Both the position numbers and the translations under genes were made by a program. A DNA stretch of 64,000 nt from Myxocyprinus asiaticus (lineage: Eukaryota; Chordata; Actinopteri; Cypriniformes; Catostomidae): assembly GCF_019703515.2 (NCBI RefSeq), contig NC_059374.1, positions 17,243,095 through 17,307,094 of the forward strand, in the 5' to 3' direction. Positions within the stretch are counted from its first letter, which is position 1. Every line of letters starts with the position of its first letter. This document shows positions 1 through 10,659 of the stretch, in pieces. The notes below the pieces were generated by a model. The model saw only the letters and a list, made by a program, of their open reading frames with translations, did not search any database and was not told the DNA's origin.

Positions 1-1440
1 CATTATCAAAATGCTCTAAGAGTGCCCTCATCCAAACAATCACACAAACTGTGCAAAATAGTTGTGAGTACAACAAAGAGATCTGTGAAAACAACTCTAG
101 TTGGCTTAACAGTAAAACCAATAAATCAAAATGTGAAATCAAGACTATTTCTACTGAAGACGAAACACTTCTACAATTCTTTTAAAAAGAATTTAAAATA
201 TTGCCTAATTTACATATCTGGCATCATAGTTAACAATGGTGTAGTGCTTGTTAAAACCATAAATTTCAAAATTATACAAAAATAGAAATAACCCAATAAC
301 ATGGATTAATATTTCACTTAACTGCGTAGAAAAGGCTGTTTTCACATTTTGATGCATTAATGCACACGGAACATTTCACTTGAGTCTATAACATGGACTG
401 ATTCTGAAAAGACAACGCAATTATCTATTTACAGCAAATGTCTCGCAACTTAAAGCTCAAGGACTCGGAGTAGAGAAAATGGCAGGCAGTCTTTTCCGTT
501 AGGCCATGGATAAGAGGGAACTTTGAGTTCAAAACAGTCACCTCAGCACAATCTCTCACAGACACATGCTGCCATCCCCAAAACACTTCTCTGGATTTAG
601 TTTGACATTTTTTCTTCTTTTAAGCAGGCTGCAGTAGCAAGTCTCTGAACACAAAGCAGACTTACAGATAGCTCATTCTACAAAAGAGGCGCACAATTTT
701 CTTGTCACAAAAAAGGAAAAATGCCCCTCCAAAGAGACCAGGAAAAGCAGTCTCCAAGCTGGTCTTCAGTTTGTCCAGGAAATCAAAACTTGAGAATTAC
801 AGTGGCATCATCAGAAACATCAGAAAAATTTCACGAACTCCTCCCCCTTGTAACACTCCATCTACTACAGTCTGTTGTTTCAAAGATCCACAAGAGCTTT
901 AAAGCGCACATACAGTACATACAGACGCAACTTCCCCAGAGAGGGTCACAGACACAAAATGTTATTGCAGATTAAGTGTGCTTTCTTCGATTTTTTGTCC
1001 TTAAATTATTTCTTTAAAAACGATACTATTACAACATGCAAGCAAGTCATCATAAAAAAAGAGAGTAATTGAACATTTAACGCCCTGTTTTTAAAACAAG
1101 GACAGACATTGCCCAATAAATATACACTCTTACAAACGCACCCTGACTGAGAGGGAATTTTATGTTGGCTTTTCTGAATAAATAGGAAGAGGTTGTGGAG
1201 AGTGTGTTGGAATTACAGAAGAAACCAGCAGATTTTTTAAATCTACTTTTCTTTCTTTTCAATTATTTTTAGGAGCAAGTTTGACTCTGGATGATAGGCA
1301 TGGCATGCACTTCAAACCTTCTTAATAAAGGAATATCTATGCATGAAAACAGCAATATGTTGCAGCAATAAGACTTCCCTTAGTCAAAAGTCATTGTCTT
1401 TCAATTTAGATCAACCTGTAAAATTGTCAGTCTGATATCA
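1..1440. other. Region downstream of dpf1, no gene recognised
   Basis: AT-rich sequence without a convincing open frame; the short ORFs do not resemble known proteins. It lacks obvious terminal repeats, so it could be unique downstream sequence or a distal 3' UTR. Nothing decides between these. Confidence 0.4.
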
Positions 1441-1788
1441 TGAAAATTATGTATCTTTGGCGACATTTATGCAAAATGATTTTACGTGGTTCCTTGCATG
1501 TATCGCTGCAGTTCCGAGGTAAAATGTCCACTGTGTGGCGCTAAAAGGGAGTAAAATTTTCTCCCAAAAAGATGATGGTTTTAAGAGTATTGCTCTATAG
1601 AGTTTTACATCAACAAAATCTACTCTAAACCTAACTGATAGTGTCAGAAAAAGCCAGTGTGACATGAAAAATGCAATTGCTGAAGTAATCACGTTATTTT
1701 GTGGTGTTTCTATGGCACTTTTGGCTCACTTGTCGACTTGCATGCTCTTCTGGATTCGTACCCCCCGTCCTTTGCATCGCAAGTGCAA

Positions 1789-2756
1789 TGAAGTATAGGT
1801 CTCTGCAGAACAATAATGGGCATTTCCCAATCTGTGGCTGTTTTCAAATCGGGATGGGCGTTTTTCAACTATCCAATGAAAGTACAGAATCTCAATGTAG
1901 TAATCATTGGACATTTCCAAACTAGGATGGGCGTTTCTCAACTATCCAATGAAAGTAGGCATTTTCAGTGTAGTAATCATTGGGCGTTTCCAAACTAGGA
2001 TGGGCGTTTCTCAACTCTCCAATGAAAGTATGAAATCTCAGTGTAGTAATCATTGGGTGTTTCCAAATTAGGATGGGAGTTTCTCAACTATCCAGTGAAA
2101 GTAGGGAATCTCAATGTAGTAATCATTGGGCGTTTCCAAACTAGGATGTGCGTTTCTCAACTATCCAGTGGAAGTAGGGAATCTCAATGTAGTAATTATT
2201 GAGCATTTCCAAACTAGGATGGGCATTTCTCAACTATCCAATGAAAGTAGGGAATCTCAGTGTAGTAATCATTGGGCATTTCCAAACTAGGATGGGTATT
2301 TCTCAACTATCCAATGAAAGTATGGAATCTCAGTGTAGTAATCATTGGGTGTTTCCAAATTAGGATGGGAGTTCCTCAACTATCCAGTGAAAGTAGGGAA
2401 TCTCAGTGTAGTAATCACTGGGCGTTTCCAAACTAGGATGTGCGTTTCTCAACTATCCAGTGAAAGTAGGGAATCTCAATGTAGTAATCATTGAGCATTT
2501 CCAAACTAGGATGGGCATTTCTCAACTATCCAATGAAAGTAGGGAATCTCAGTGTAGTAATCATTGGGCATTTCCAAACTAGGATGGGCATTTCTCAACT
2601 ATCCAATGAAAGTATGGAATCTCAGTGTAGTAATCATTGGGCGTTTCCAAACTAGGATGGGTATTTCTCAACTATCCAATGAAGCAGGCAAATCATGTAA
2701 CGTGGTTGAAAAACGCCCCATCTCGGTTTGAAAACGGCCACTGATTGATTGGTCTC
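1789..2756. mobile_element. Foldback element containing a 73-bp minisatellite, with 7-bp target duplication
   Basis: Flanked by AGTGCAA at 1782-1788 and 2757-2763. About 36 bp near the left side (1834-1869) recur inverted near the right side (2705-2741). Between them is a tandem array. The copy at 8.7 kb shows the same SINE without the insert, which supports the boundaries. There is no coding capacity, and the family is not identified. Confidence 0.65.
1870..2690. repeat. Minisatellite, 73-bp unit, about 11 copies
   Basis: Successive copies of a unit containing TTTCCAAACTAGGATGGGC and CTCAACTATCCAATGAAAG start about 73 bp apart (for example near 1987, 2060 and 2133). Copies differ by scattered substitutions. 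Since 73 is not a multiple of three, open frames across it are incidental. Confidence 0.9.
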
Positions 2757-3719
2757 AGTGCAACCATAGTTGAGCTACAGCGCAATTTGATCACATTTGA
2801 ACAAGCTTGTAAATGTAGTTGGTTATGTAATACAAATGTAAAACTTACAAGTCATGCCCTATAGTAAAAGTGTTTTGATGTCATAAGATAACAATGTGTG
2901 AGGAACAGAGCAATAAGTAACTGTTTATGAACAGATAATCTGATATTTTTCTCATGATTTGTGTTAATAGAAATACAAGTCATTGTTGTTTTAGCCCCTC
3001 TAGTGTTCATTTCACCAGGAAAGTGCCAGGAGATTTACAAGGCACGTAAAAATAATTTAAAAAAAATGTAGGTATAATAACGTGATTCAATGACACCAGG
3101 TTGCAAAACTGTAGTTAATTTGATGTAAAGTTTGTCGCAACACTTTATTTTTGTAAGGGTAACTAAAAGTTATACCCTTAAGGGTTATTAACCATTGAAG
3201 AATTCATCCTTTCAACATTAGTCTAATAGCAAGAATAAGGGCAAATTCAGTGACTAAACATGATCACATTACATGCTGGTGTCTGCTCCCGAAGAATATC
3301 ACAAAAAATCAATGGCACGTTGATACCACTTTTTCTCATCATAGCTAAACAAATCAAAAACTGTGGTGAGATCATGTGGCAATCATCTCACTTGCAGTTG
3401 GTGCGTCATACAGTATAATGATGTCATAGAGACTCCTCCCACTGAAGTGCCCCCGTGCAAAATGTCTCCTCAGCAACAAACCATTTGGCACAACTTGTCT
3501 AACCACAGTTGAAATTGTTAGGCAAGAAGAAATACCCTCAGGTCCATACAGGAAAGAGCTCTTTGGAGGGACTGACAAGGGGTTCCAGGTTGAACCACAC
3601 CTGGCAGTGGGCAGATGAAAAAAAATGTTCTTTTCTGGTTGATGTTGGGGAGTCTCTTTGGATCCGTGATGATGGGATAGAGAAGGATGAGACTGGTAGG
3701 GTGAAGTAGGGCACAGAGA

Positions 3720-3790
3720 TTAGGTTAGTGTGATGTAGGCGGACGCTTTTTCCTTTAGCTGGCGCAGACACAGATGGCAACTCCAGCTTC
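3720..3790 (-). CDS. dpf1: dpf1 terminal coding exon with stop codon
   Basis: The exon completes a Gly codon and reads SWSCHLCLRQLKEKASAYIT then LT and a TAA stop (3720-3722). SWSCHLC gives the last zinc-ligand pair of PHD2. The KEKASAYITLT tail is the DPF1-type C-terminus. The acceptor is TTTCTTTGCAG, with CAG at 3791-3793. The longer open frame on the same strand here is in a different frame and is not the protein. No polyadenylation site can be fixed. A candidate AATAAA on the minus strand near 3143-3148 would give a 3' UTR of about 0.6 kb (inference). Confidence 0.93.
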
Positions 3791-3866
3791 CTGCAAAGAA
3801 AAAGCCTCAAATGTTATAAAGCAGAAAGAGGCGTACAATCTATATTTGGCCAAAGTCAAAAACACA

Positions 3867-4165
3867 ATTTAAAGATGAAGTGTCTTATTTTTTGAGAATG
3901 AAAGCCATTCGTAAATTGTAATTTACCTGAAAATTATAAAAACTATGGCGCTATCAAAATATTGCTCTTTTTTTGGAGCATCCTGACCAGCCTGACAGAA
4001 CAACATTGACTCAACCAATGATGTGAGTTTGGGGGGAGGGGTCTGTTTGGCGACCAATACAGTACAAGATGGGGGAGTGTTCAGGAAAGCTGTTTGAAAA
4101 CAGTCATTATTTTCTGCAATTCTTTTGTTGATGCTTGTGTCACAGAAATAATACACTTCACCTTT
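3867..4165. mobile_element. MITE-like repeat with inverted ends
   Basis: The left end TTTAAAGATGAAGTG pairs with the right end CACTTCACCTTTAA. The interior resembles 9062-9262 (shared TTGACTCAACCAATG-like and GATGTGAGTTTGGGG-like blocks), showing a dispersed family. Non-coding. Confidence 0.6.
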
Positions 4166-4479
4166 AAGTAGCAGTTCTTGTACCCAAAATAAATAGTATA
4201 AAATAGTATAAATGGTGTTTCTTCAACTTTGGGCACTTTAAGCACTGTGGACATATAGAAAGTAAAGTCTCATTAAAAAATGTTCACACTCACTTTAGTT
4301 TAATTTGTCTACTAACAATGTCCAACAGTGTATTTACTATTCATACATTGGAGGAGATTTTTGTCATTTTTTTCTGAAAGTCATGAAAATTCCGACCACA
4401 GTGTTATTTCGAGCACATCTCAAATTCTGTATTGTTTAATAGAATTCCGTATTGTTTCAAAATAAATTTTTTAAATAAA

Positions 4480-4745
4480 TATTGATCTATTTCTCACCCA
4501 CACCTATCATATCAATTCTGAAAATATGTATTTAACCACTGGAGTCGTATGGATTACTTTCATGCTTTCTTTACATGCTTTTTGGATCTTCAAAGTTCTG
4601 GCAAACATTCACTTGTATTGTATGGACCTACAGAGCTTAAATATTTTTCTAAAAATCTTTGTTTGTGTTCAGCAGAAGAAAGAAAGTCATACACATCTGG
4701 GATGGCATGATGGTGAGTAATTTTTGGGTGAATTATCCCTTTAAG
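4480..4745 (+). repeat. Partial copy of the 'AGTTCACCC' MITE family
   Basis: Blocks such as GGAGTCGTATGGATTACTTT, AGAAAGAAAGTCATACACAT and the terminal GGTGAATTATCCCTTTAA match the right half of the element at 6958-7572. The left half is missing. Confidence 0.7.
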
Positions 4746-5436
4746 GCGTTTGAATAAAAATGACAGACTCCTTTGTCTTGCTAAGGCTAATTTCATAACT
4801 AACATTTTATGTATTCTAGATATACCCAATTAAATAATATTTTCATGCTTTTCGCATTATTTGGCAAAATTACAGCTTGACTGGAAATATTCTGCTCTGA
4901 TATTTACCTGATATTTATGTTTCTTGGTTTTCTTCAATTGTCTTATATTTCATTTCAAGCATGCTCTTCACTGGCACTTTTGTCAACTTGGTTAACAAGT
5001 AAAACTAACTTTTGAATAATCTTGTTTGGTGTGAAGGAAATGATGCCACAACTGTGCATTTTTATTTGAACATTAATGTACATGCATTTTCAGACAATAA
5101 ATATTAAAATGGTTTATGCTTATTTTACTCTTTGTTTAGACTATCATAGTTTTAAACGTAATCATGTGTATTTTTATAGTGGATTTTCATAGTTTAATAT
5201 TGAAAGTCTGGGTGTGGGACAAGGCTAAAACAATAAAATCATACATAAAAGGCATTTGTAAAGTACCAAAAAATAAATGATGAAGGCCTGGTAAAAAGTT
5301 TCTAAGTCAGTTTTAATGTGTGTGACCGTATAACACAAATAAAAAAGTTGAAATCTGTTAGCTTTAATAAAAATCAATCCCTGGGCAAGTAAGTACATTA
5401 AAATCAACACCTAAAGGTAAAACAAATAGCACATAC
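4746..5436. other. dpf1 intron, no feature seen
   Basis: AT-rich intron sequence between the last two coding exons. No long open frame, inverted terminal repeat or tandem array was seen. Confidence 0.5.
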
Positions 5437-5518
5437 CCTCCGGAGGCTCCGCCATGGGGGGACTTAGACAATACATATGATATCCTCTGTCACAATCGTC
5501 ACAAAATAAAAGCTGATC
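5437..5518 (-). CDS. dpf1: dpf1 exon: core of PHD finger 2
   Basis: This 82-bp exon encodes [20 protein letters not shown] followed by PMAEPPE and one base of a Gly codon. It carries the CDDC pair and the His and Cys of PHD2, the most conserved block of the family. The acceptor is CAG at 5519-5521 and the donor GTATGT begins at 5436. It starts in phase 0 and ends in phase 1, fitting both neighbours. It lies only about 130 bp from the preceding exon. Confidence 0.95.
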
Positions 5519-5652
5519 CTGCAAAGATAATGCAAGCTGATCCTTGTATGCATATTTCCCCAAATGCCAGATCTGGGGTATGGATTACATAACTCGGAAA
5601 CACAATAAAGGAATGCATTGGAAAGGAAAGTTTTTTTGTAGGGGATACTTAC

Positions 5653-5765
5653 ATCATTCTCTGATGTACCACACAAACTGCACGATTTGCACTCGATGCA
5701 CTGCCAGCGGTAGGTCCGCACTGCTGCCGTCATGTTGACGGTGAACTGCAGGCACGACGGATGCC
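5653..5765 (-). CDS. dpf1: dpf1 exon: second half of PHD finger 1 and start of PHD finger 2
   Basis: This 113-bp exon reads [20 protein letters not shown] then [18 protein letters not shown]. It completes PHD1 through His, Cys and the CIEC pair, and opens PHD2 with CSLC. The acceptor is CAG at 5766-5768 and the donor GTAAGT at 5647-5652. It starts in phase 1 and ends in phase 0 after the END aspartate. The shared WQCIEC segment joins the two fingers into the rigid double-PHD unit typical of the family. No frameshift or stop is present. Confidence 0.95.
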
Positions 5766-5838
5766 CTGCAAGAACAAAAAGAAAATTAATAAAACCCATT
5801 CCAAAGCTGAGCAGAGCTAAGAAAGGGTTTGGTCGCAC

Positions 5839-5958
5839 CTGATCGGCCGCAGTCCGCACAGGAAATGAGATCTTCCGGACAACCGGTTTTCTTAGAGCCT
5901 CCTAGACAGAAGTCACAGTAGCCGTTGGGGATGACGGACCCATCAGCTGCTTTTTTGG
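5839..5958 (-). CDS. dpf1: dpf1 exon: first half of PHD finger 1
   Basis: This 120-bp exon reads [20 protein letters not shown], then [20 protein letters not shown]. It supplies the first four zinc-binding cysteines of PHD finger 1, in the CDFC and CADC pairs. The [15 protein letters not shown] version is the DPF1-type sequence as I recall it; DPF2 and DPF3 have a longer variable insert at this point. The acceptor is CAG at 5959-5961 and the donor GTGCG at 5834-5838, phase 1 at both ends. In the family, the tandem PHD module binds the acylated histone H3 tail and serves BAF-complex recruitment. Confidence 0.95.
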
Positions 5959-6506
5959 CTGCAATGAGACAAAGAAATGCAAAGCTTAAAAAAAAGGAAT
6001 ATATGAGTTTAGTACCTAGGAGTTTGTTCAAAACCCTAACCATAAGTATGAGCAATAGTAATAGTGATGCTTGCCTTGGCAAACACCACTAAGTAGAGCT
6101 GCTTATAGGATCCCTGCAGGATTGTGTAGTGGGTTTTCTGTCCATATGTTTCCTTTCACAGTGGAAAATGAGCCTGCTGAAGCATGCAGGTGGAGAATGC
6201 AGCATGGAGTGAAGGGGGGGACATGTGCTCTCCACTTGGAGAACTGGAGGTCTGTTAAATATTGTCACAGGAAGAGAGGAGAACTGCTGGGCGATGAGAG
6301 ACAAATACGCAGCAGGAGACTGGTGTATATAATTAACAAGTAAGACAAGGATGTCTCCAGATTGCCCAGTTACAACACAGCTCTCAGATCAGTCTGTATT
6401 CACGGCTGAATTAATCTGTCTGTCAGAGGGATGAATTAAATAACAGAAATGTGAGATTAAGAGAAGAGGAATTTGAGTGCACAGAACGATGGTTTGTGTG
6501 AATGTA
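5959..6506. other. dpf1 intron, no feature seen
   Basis: Start of the 33-kb intron. Short open frames on both strands overlap and look incidental. I looked here for the missing linker exon of dpf1 and did not find it. Confidence 0.45.
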
Positions 6507-7655
6507 CAGTGGGGTTCAGAAGTCTGAGATCACATTGAAAATTTAGGATTCAAAATCTGATTTATATCTGGAAATAAACAGTAAGTTTTAGAATTTTTAT
6601 CAATTTGTTGATCAATTTGTTATCAAAACGTTATAATGTAAAATGAATAACAAATAGTTAGGATTCTGCACTATTTCTAGGTCCCTAATTAAATGGAAGA
6701 TAAATTTACGACCTTGAACATGTTAACTCCCTGGTACGAAAGGACAGACATCCTTGCTTCCATTGAAGCACACAAGATGCTCTTTGGATCATTCTCAAAT
6801 ATGCAGGATGATGAATCACTATTGTTTTTGCACAAACTTGTGTGGAGTCCATGCCAGCTCGAGTGCATGCTGTCATTAAAGCAAAATGGACACATACCAA
6901 ATACTAAGAAATGCTGAAAATACCAAATAGTGAGAAATGCATTTAAATCCCTATCCTTAAAGAGATAGTTCACTCAAAAAAGAACACTATGCCATCCCAG
7001 ATGTGCATGACTTTCTTTCTTCTGCTGAACATAAACAAAGGTTTTTAGAAGAATATCTCAGCTCTGTAGGTCCATATAATGCAAGTGAATGGTGGTGAAT
7101 GGTTTTGAAGCTCCAAAAAGCAAATAAAGGCAGCATAAAAGTAACCTGTAAGACTCCAGTGGTTTAATCCATGTCTTAAGAAGTGATATGGTAGGTGTGG
7201 GTGAGAAACAGATCAATATTTAAGTCCTTTTTTCCTATAAATTCTCCTTCCTGCCCAGTAGGTGGCGATATGCACAAAGAATGTAAATTACCAAAAACAA
7301 AAGAAGAAGAATGTGAAAGTGAAGACTTAAATATTGATCTGTTTCTCACCCACACCTATCATATCACTTCTGAAGACATGGATTTAACCAAAGGAGTCGT
7401 ATGGATTACTTTTATGCTGCCCTTATATGGTTTTTAAAGCTTCAAATTTCTGAAATATTCTTCTAAGAATCTCTGTGCTCAGCAGAAGAAAGAAAGTCAT
7501 ACACATATGGGGTGGCATGAGGGTGAGTAAATGATAAGAGAATTTTCATTTTTAGGTGAACTATCTCCTTAATATAATTTGTGATAAAAGATTTTGTATT
7601 AAATCCAAATAATGCAAAATAAAGGCATTTTCGAAATGGTCTCAGGACCCCACTG
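6507..7655. mobile_element. Non-autonomous DNA transposon with TA-flanked inverted ends
   Basis: The left end TACAGTGGGGTTCAGAAG and the right end (on the minus strand GCAGTGGGGTCCTGAGACC) are imperfect inverted repeats next to TA, as in Tc1/mariner-type elements. There is no transposase. A second repeat is nested inside at 6958-7572. Confidence 0.55.
6958..7572. mobile_element. MITE with TTAA-like ends ('AGTTCACCC' family)
   Basis: Ends TTAAAGAGATAGTTCAC and GTGAACTATCTCCTTAA are near-perfect inverted repeats. The interior is palindromic in parts: the segment around the CACCTACCATATCAC complement at 7176-7216 recurs inverted at 7320-7370. Non-coding. Confidence 0.7.
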
Positions 7656-7695
7656 CATAGTAAATAGTCAAAATAAGCAGATAAGCAACCATACA

Positions 7696-7700
7696 ACACA

Positions 7701-7729
<29 letters not shown>
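7696..7729. repeat. (CA)n microsatellite
   Basis: Uninterrupted CA dinucleotides inside the dpf1 intron. A shorter GT run follows near 7830-7850. Confidence 0.95.
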
Positions 7730-7731
<2 letters not shown>

Positions 7732-7739
7732 ATCAGGAG

Positions 7740-8400
7740 CAGGGTATGTAACTCTGCCGGGTGATTTCGGAGAGCTCTGGCCCTCTCCAGCGAGGTCATT
7801 AATCCACTCCATCCTCCAGAGTGGGGGAGGTGTGTGTGTGTGTGTGTGTAAGAAAGAGAGTTGGGGTGGGTGGGGATCTGTTCTGTTTTATTCTCTAATC
7901 TCTAGAGAGAAAGAGAGAGAGAGAGAGAAAAAAAGCCCCTGATCAGTATAAGAAAAGAGGACGAATTAAAAAATCCAGTGCAGATGAACCAGTGGTCACT
8001 GCCCCATCCCATGCATCCTGCATCAATGCAAAAACAAATAGGCATGAATTACAAATGCTAAGGTTGAGTGAGGAAGACAAAATAACTCAGCAAGGGCTCT
8101 AAAGGAGAACAGAACTGGACAGAAGTAGTTTCTAATTCAAGACTGCATATAAACATAGACTGTGTGGTACAATCATGCCACTCTGTGTCTATCAGAGGCT
8201 GGATCATGTTGCATGTAGCTGCAGCAGCGCATATCAGCAGCAGGCATTAGGGGCAGTGTGCTCTGACACTGTCCATGGTCCTTAAACATGCTGCAGTATA
8301 TTTGTCTACTTTACACAGCTGCAAGTTGACTCGATTATTTGGACTACAAATTCTGATGTACTTTGCAGTTTATTCTGGCCATGAACAGTCCACTTAGTCA
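7740..8400. other. dpf1 intron, no gene seen
   Basis: Includes a GA-rich simple stretch (7905-7930). Nothing resembling an exon, a terminal repeat or an RNA gene was recognised. Confidence 0.45.
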
Positions 8401-8439
8401 GGATGAGACGCGTTTTTGTGACGTGTAGGGGCCAAACTG

Positions 8440-8900
8440 GTGTCATAGAAACCTTACTTTACCTGCATTTTTGCAAAATGATTTTTATGTGGCTTATTGT
8501 ACATATCGCATCACTTTCCTGTTGCAATGAACACTAGAAGCGCTACAATACCAATTACTTTTATTCCCTTTCACACAAATCACAAGTAAAATGTCAGATT
8601 ATCAGTTCATAAACACGTACTTTTCGCCCTGTTCATCTCACAATGCTTTTACTTTAGTGCATGATCTGTAACCTTTACATAACCAACTACATTTAGAAGC
8701 TTGTTCGAGCGAGATCAAAATTAGCGGCAGCTCAACTGATAGAGAGTTGCGCTTGCAATGCAAAGTACCTGGGTATGAGTGCTGAAGAGCATGCAAGTCG
8801 ACACGTGAGCCGAAAATGTAATTGAAACACCAGAAAATGTATTCGTTTCTCCAAAAATTGCATTTTTCATTTCACTGCATAATTAGAGCATAGAAAGGGT
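8440..8900 (+). repeat. tRNA-headed SINE-like repeat, uninterrupted copy
   Basis: It contains GCAGCTCAACTGATAGAG (A-box-like) and, downstream, ACCTGGGTATGAGT (B-box-like), followed by a body with GAGCATGCAAGTCGACACG. The same order is found on the minus strand at 1441-3120, where it is split. It therefore serves as the empty-site reference for that insertion. Confidence 0.55.
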
Positions 8901-9265
8901 GAACTGCATATTTAATGGAGTGCTATCTTTGCTGCAGAATACAATGCATGTCTCTCCCAGCCCTCCCTTACACATGTCACCAACTGTATTTAAGACATGT
9001 ATAGTTTTTGGATGTTAAAATATATTTTAATTTGTCCCAGCATAATATTCAGAGTAAGCAACTATAAGTAAGGAAAAGTAGGTTGATTTTGCTCTTTTTG
9101 CTCTGTTTGTTTGAGCATCACAACAGAACATAGCAACACTGGCTCAACCAATGGTGTGAGTTTGGGGGAAGAAATATCTCTTTGTCTGACCAACCAACCA
9201 ACATCGTTATTGTAATTCCTTTTGGTGATGCTAGTGGAACAGAAATTAAACACTACACCATTAAT
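8900..9265. repeat. Diverged relative of the 3.9-kb MITE
   Basis: Shares GGCTCAACCAATGGTGTGAG and a TTGGTGATGCT-like block with 3867-4165. The ends are less clear; AACACTACACCATTAA resembles the right end. Confidence 0.5.
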
Positions 9266-10139
9266 TTGATTAAATACATCATTGGATGCTTAATATAACT
9301 GCGGCAAGTACACTAAGGTAATGAAAAACACAAGTAAGTAACATATGGATTAAGAAATGCTAGTAAGGACTAATCTAGTCCGTTTTCCAACAGTTTGCAT
9401 ATAGAAAACAAAAGGCAAAAAAATCTGTTCTCTCAAAAGCAGACTGTGCTCTTTAGTCCCTAAGGAGCTTAAACACACACACATGCTCATACATGAACAC
9501 AGAAACATTCTCTAAGCACAAGCACTCATACAGTTCCTTCTGTCACACATGCACACATACAAAGAAAAAAACACAACACACACAACATGTATGTTTACAA
9601 AAAGGCTTAAAACCCTGGAGAGTGAATCAGCAGTTTCTAACATGGCTGTGAATGTGAGAGCAGTGCTGCTCTGTATCCCGCCTGGCTCAAGAAAAAGCCT
9701 ATCAATGATTAAAAGCCTGCAGTCGTTTTTAAGGTGTACTGTTCTGATGGTAGCCACAGGCAATCAATCCTGGCTTCTCGTACACACACACTCACACATA
9801 TATGCACACAAAAAAGGAAAATGGAAGGTGAAAAAGAAAGGGAGACAGATGCTCTACTCCAAAACCTTCAGTAGTAAGTTGTCTATGCAGGGAGAGTAAG
9901 CAGGTTTGCTGGTTTTTGCTGGTCTCCCAGCCTGGTCAGGTTGGTCTAGTTTGCTGGTTTTACAGAGGTTTTGGTACCTTGACAGTTGGCCGACCACTTA
10001 AACCATCTGAACTCCAGCTTGGCCAGGTCGGAGACCATGCATTCTGCCTTGATGTGGGTTCAGTGGATCATCATCATCAGTAGCAGCTGCATCTTCATCT
10101 TTCTCCACAGAAAATTTCCATGACTGCAATGTTGTGACT
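9266..10139. other. dpf1 intron with low-complexity and CTGGTCT-type repeat fragments
   Basis: CA-rich simple stretches lie at 9470-9590 and 9780-9810. Positions 9900-10050 hold repeated TTTGCTGGTT and CAGCTTGGCCAGGTC fragments, partly inverted, probably a decayed DNA-transposon end. The open frames on both strands at 9512-9899 have no recognisable domain. Confidence 0.4.
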
Positions 10140-10652
10140 GGATTTTTTTTTAGGAGTTTTGGGGAAATTCAGCGAGGTGTTCATAAGCTGTAACAGCAAA
10201 GGTGTTACTGCTTTCGCAGCCTTGCTGACCGAAGACTTGCTGAGCCACAGGCCATCACCAACCATCTACATAAAACTTCCCACAGCATAATGATGCAGTG
10301 CAGCTAAGAACTGCACTGCTGGACTTAAGGCGTAGTTTCTTCTTGTGGCCCTTTGAAGGTGTGGTTTCACAACCTGCAGCAATTCAAGGATCTTGGTCCT
10401 TGGAATCTGGAATTGTCTTATGATGTTGTCAACAGATAGAGAGTGAAGTGGGAAGAAATTTGTCCTTATGTAGACATTTATGTACACTGCCTGACTTCTG
10501 TGTCGCCTTCTGCGCTCAAGCTGTGGGATTCTTTGTAAAGCCGCCATTGTTGAGCATTTGAAACACACATAGATACTGTATATGTTAGGAGAGTCATTAA
10601 TACACCTGCTACTGATACACCTGAGGAATTTATAGAAACACCTTGGTGGCAA
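10140..10652 (-). pseudogene. PIF/Harbinger (HARBI1-like) transposase N-terminal remnant
   Basis: The minus-strand frame from 10652 to 10266 contains VDNIIRQFQIPRTKILELLQ, then a segment ending ATRRNYALSPAVQFLAALHH and YAVGSF. This is the N-terminal pattern of HARBI1-type Harbinger transposases (RNHALSP-type block followed by LRFYATGSF-type block). After an in-frame stop the frame continues as VGDGLWLSKSSVSKAAKAVT, the helix-turn-helix segment that normally follows. The catalytic DDE domain is absent below 10140. It is a transposon fossil, not a host HARBI1 gene: it is truncated and carries a stop. A host gene can be excluded only by comparison with the genome's true harbi1. Confidence 0.7.
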
Positions 10653-10659
10653 ATAATCA

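Larger units (their letters stand above)
1441..3120 (-). repeat. tRNA-headed SINE-like repeat, interrupted by a foldback element
   Basis: Read on the minus strand, 2764-3120 and 1441-1782 match the two halves of the repeat at 8440-8900. The shared parts include an A-box-like GTAGCTCAACTATGGTTGCA and a B-box-like GGTACGAATCC. The tRNA-like head is cut in two by the insertion at 1789-2756. Family name unknown. Confidence 0.6.

Noticed and set aside
1834..2700. CRISPR array
   Set aside because: The regular 73-bp spacing is a minisatellite: the whole unit repeats with no unique spacers, and it lies in a eukaryotic transposon.
3538..3810. 90-residue minus-strand frame over the last dpf1 exon
   Set aside because: The real protein uses another frame from the acceptor at 3791-3793 (SWSCHLC... 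to TAA). This frame is a read-through of intron and UTR.
10266..10652. Host harbi1 gene
   Set aside because: Only the N-terminal portion with an in-frame stop is present; it fits a dead Harbinger transposon better.
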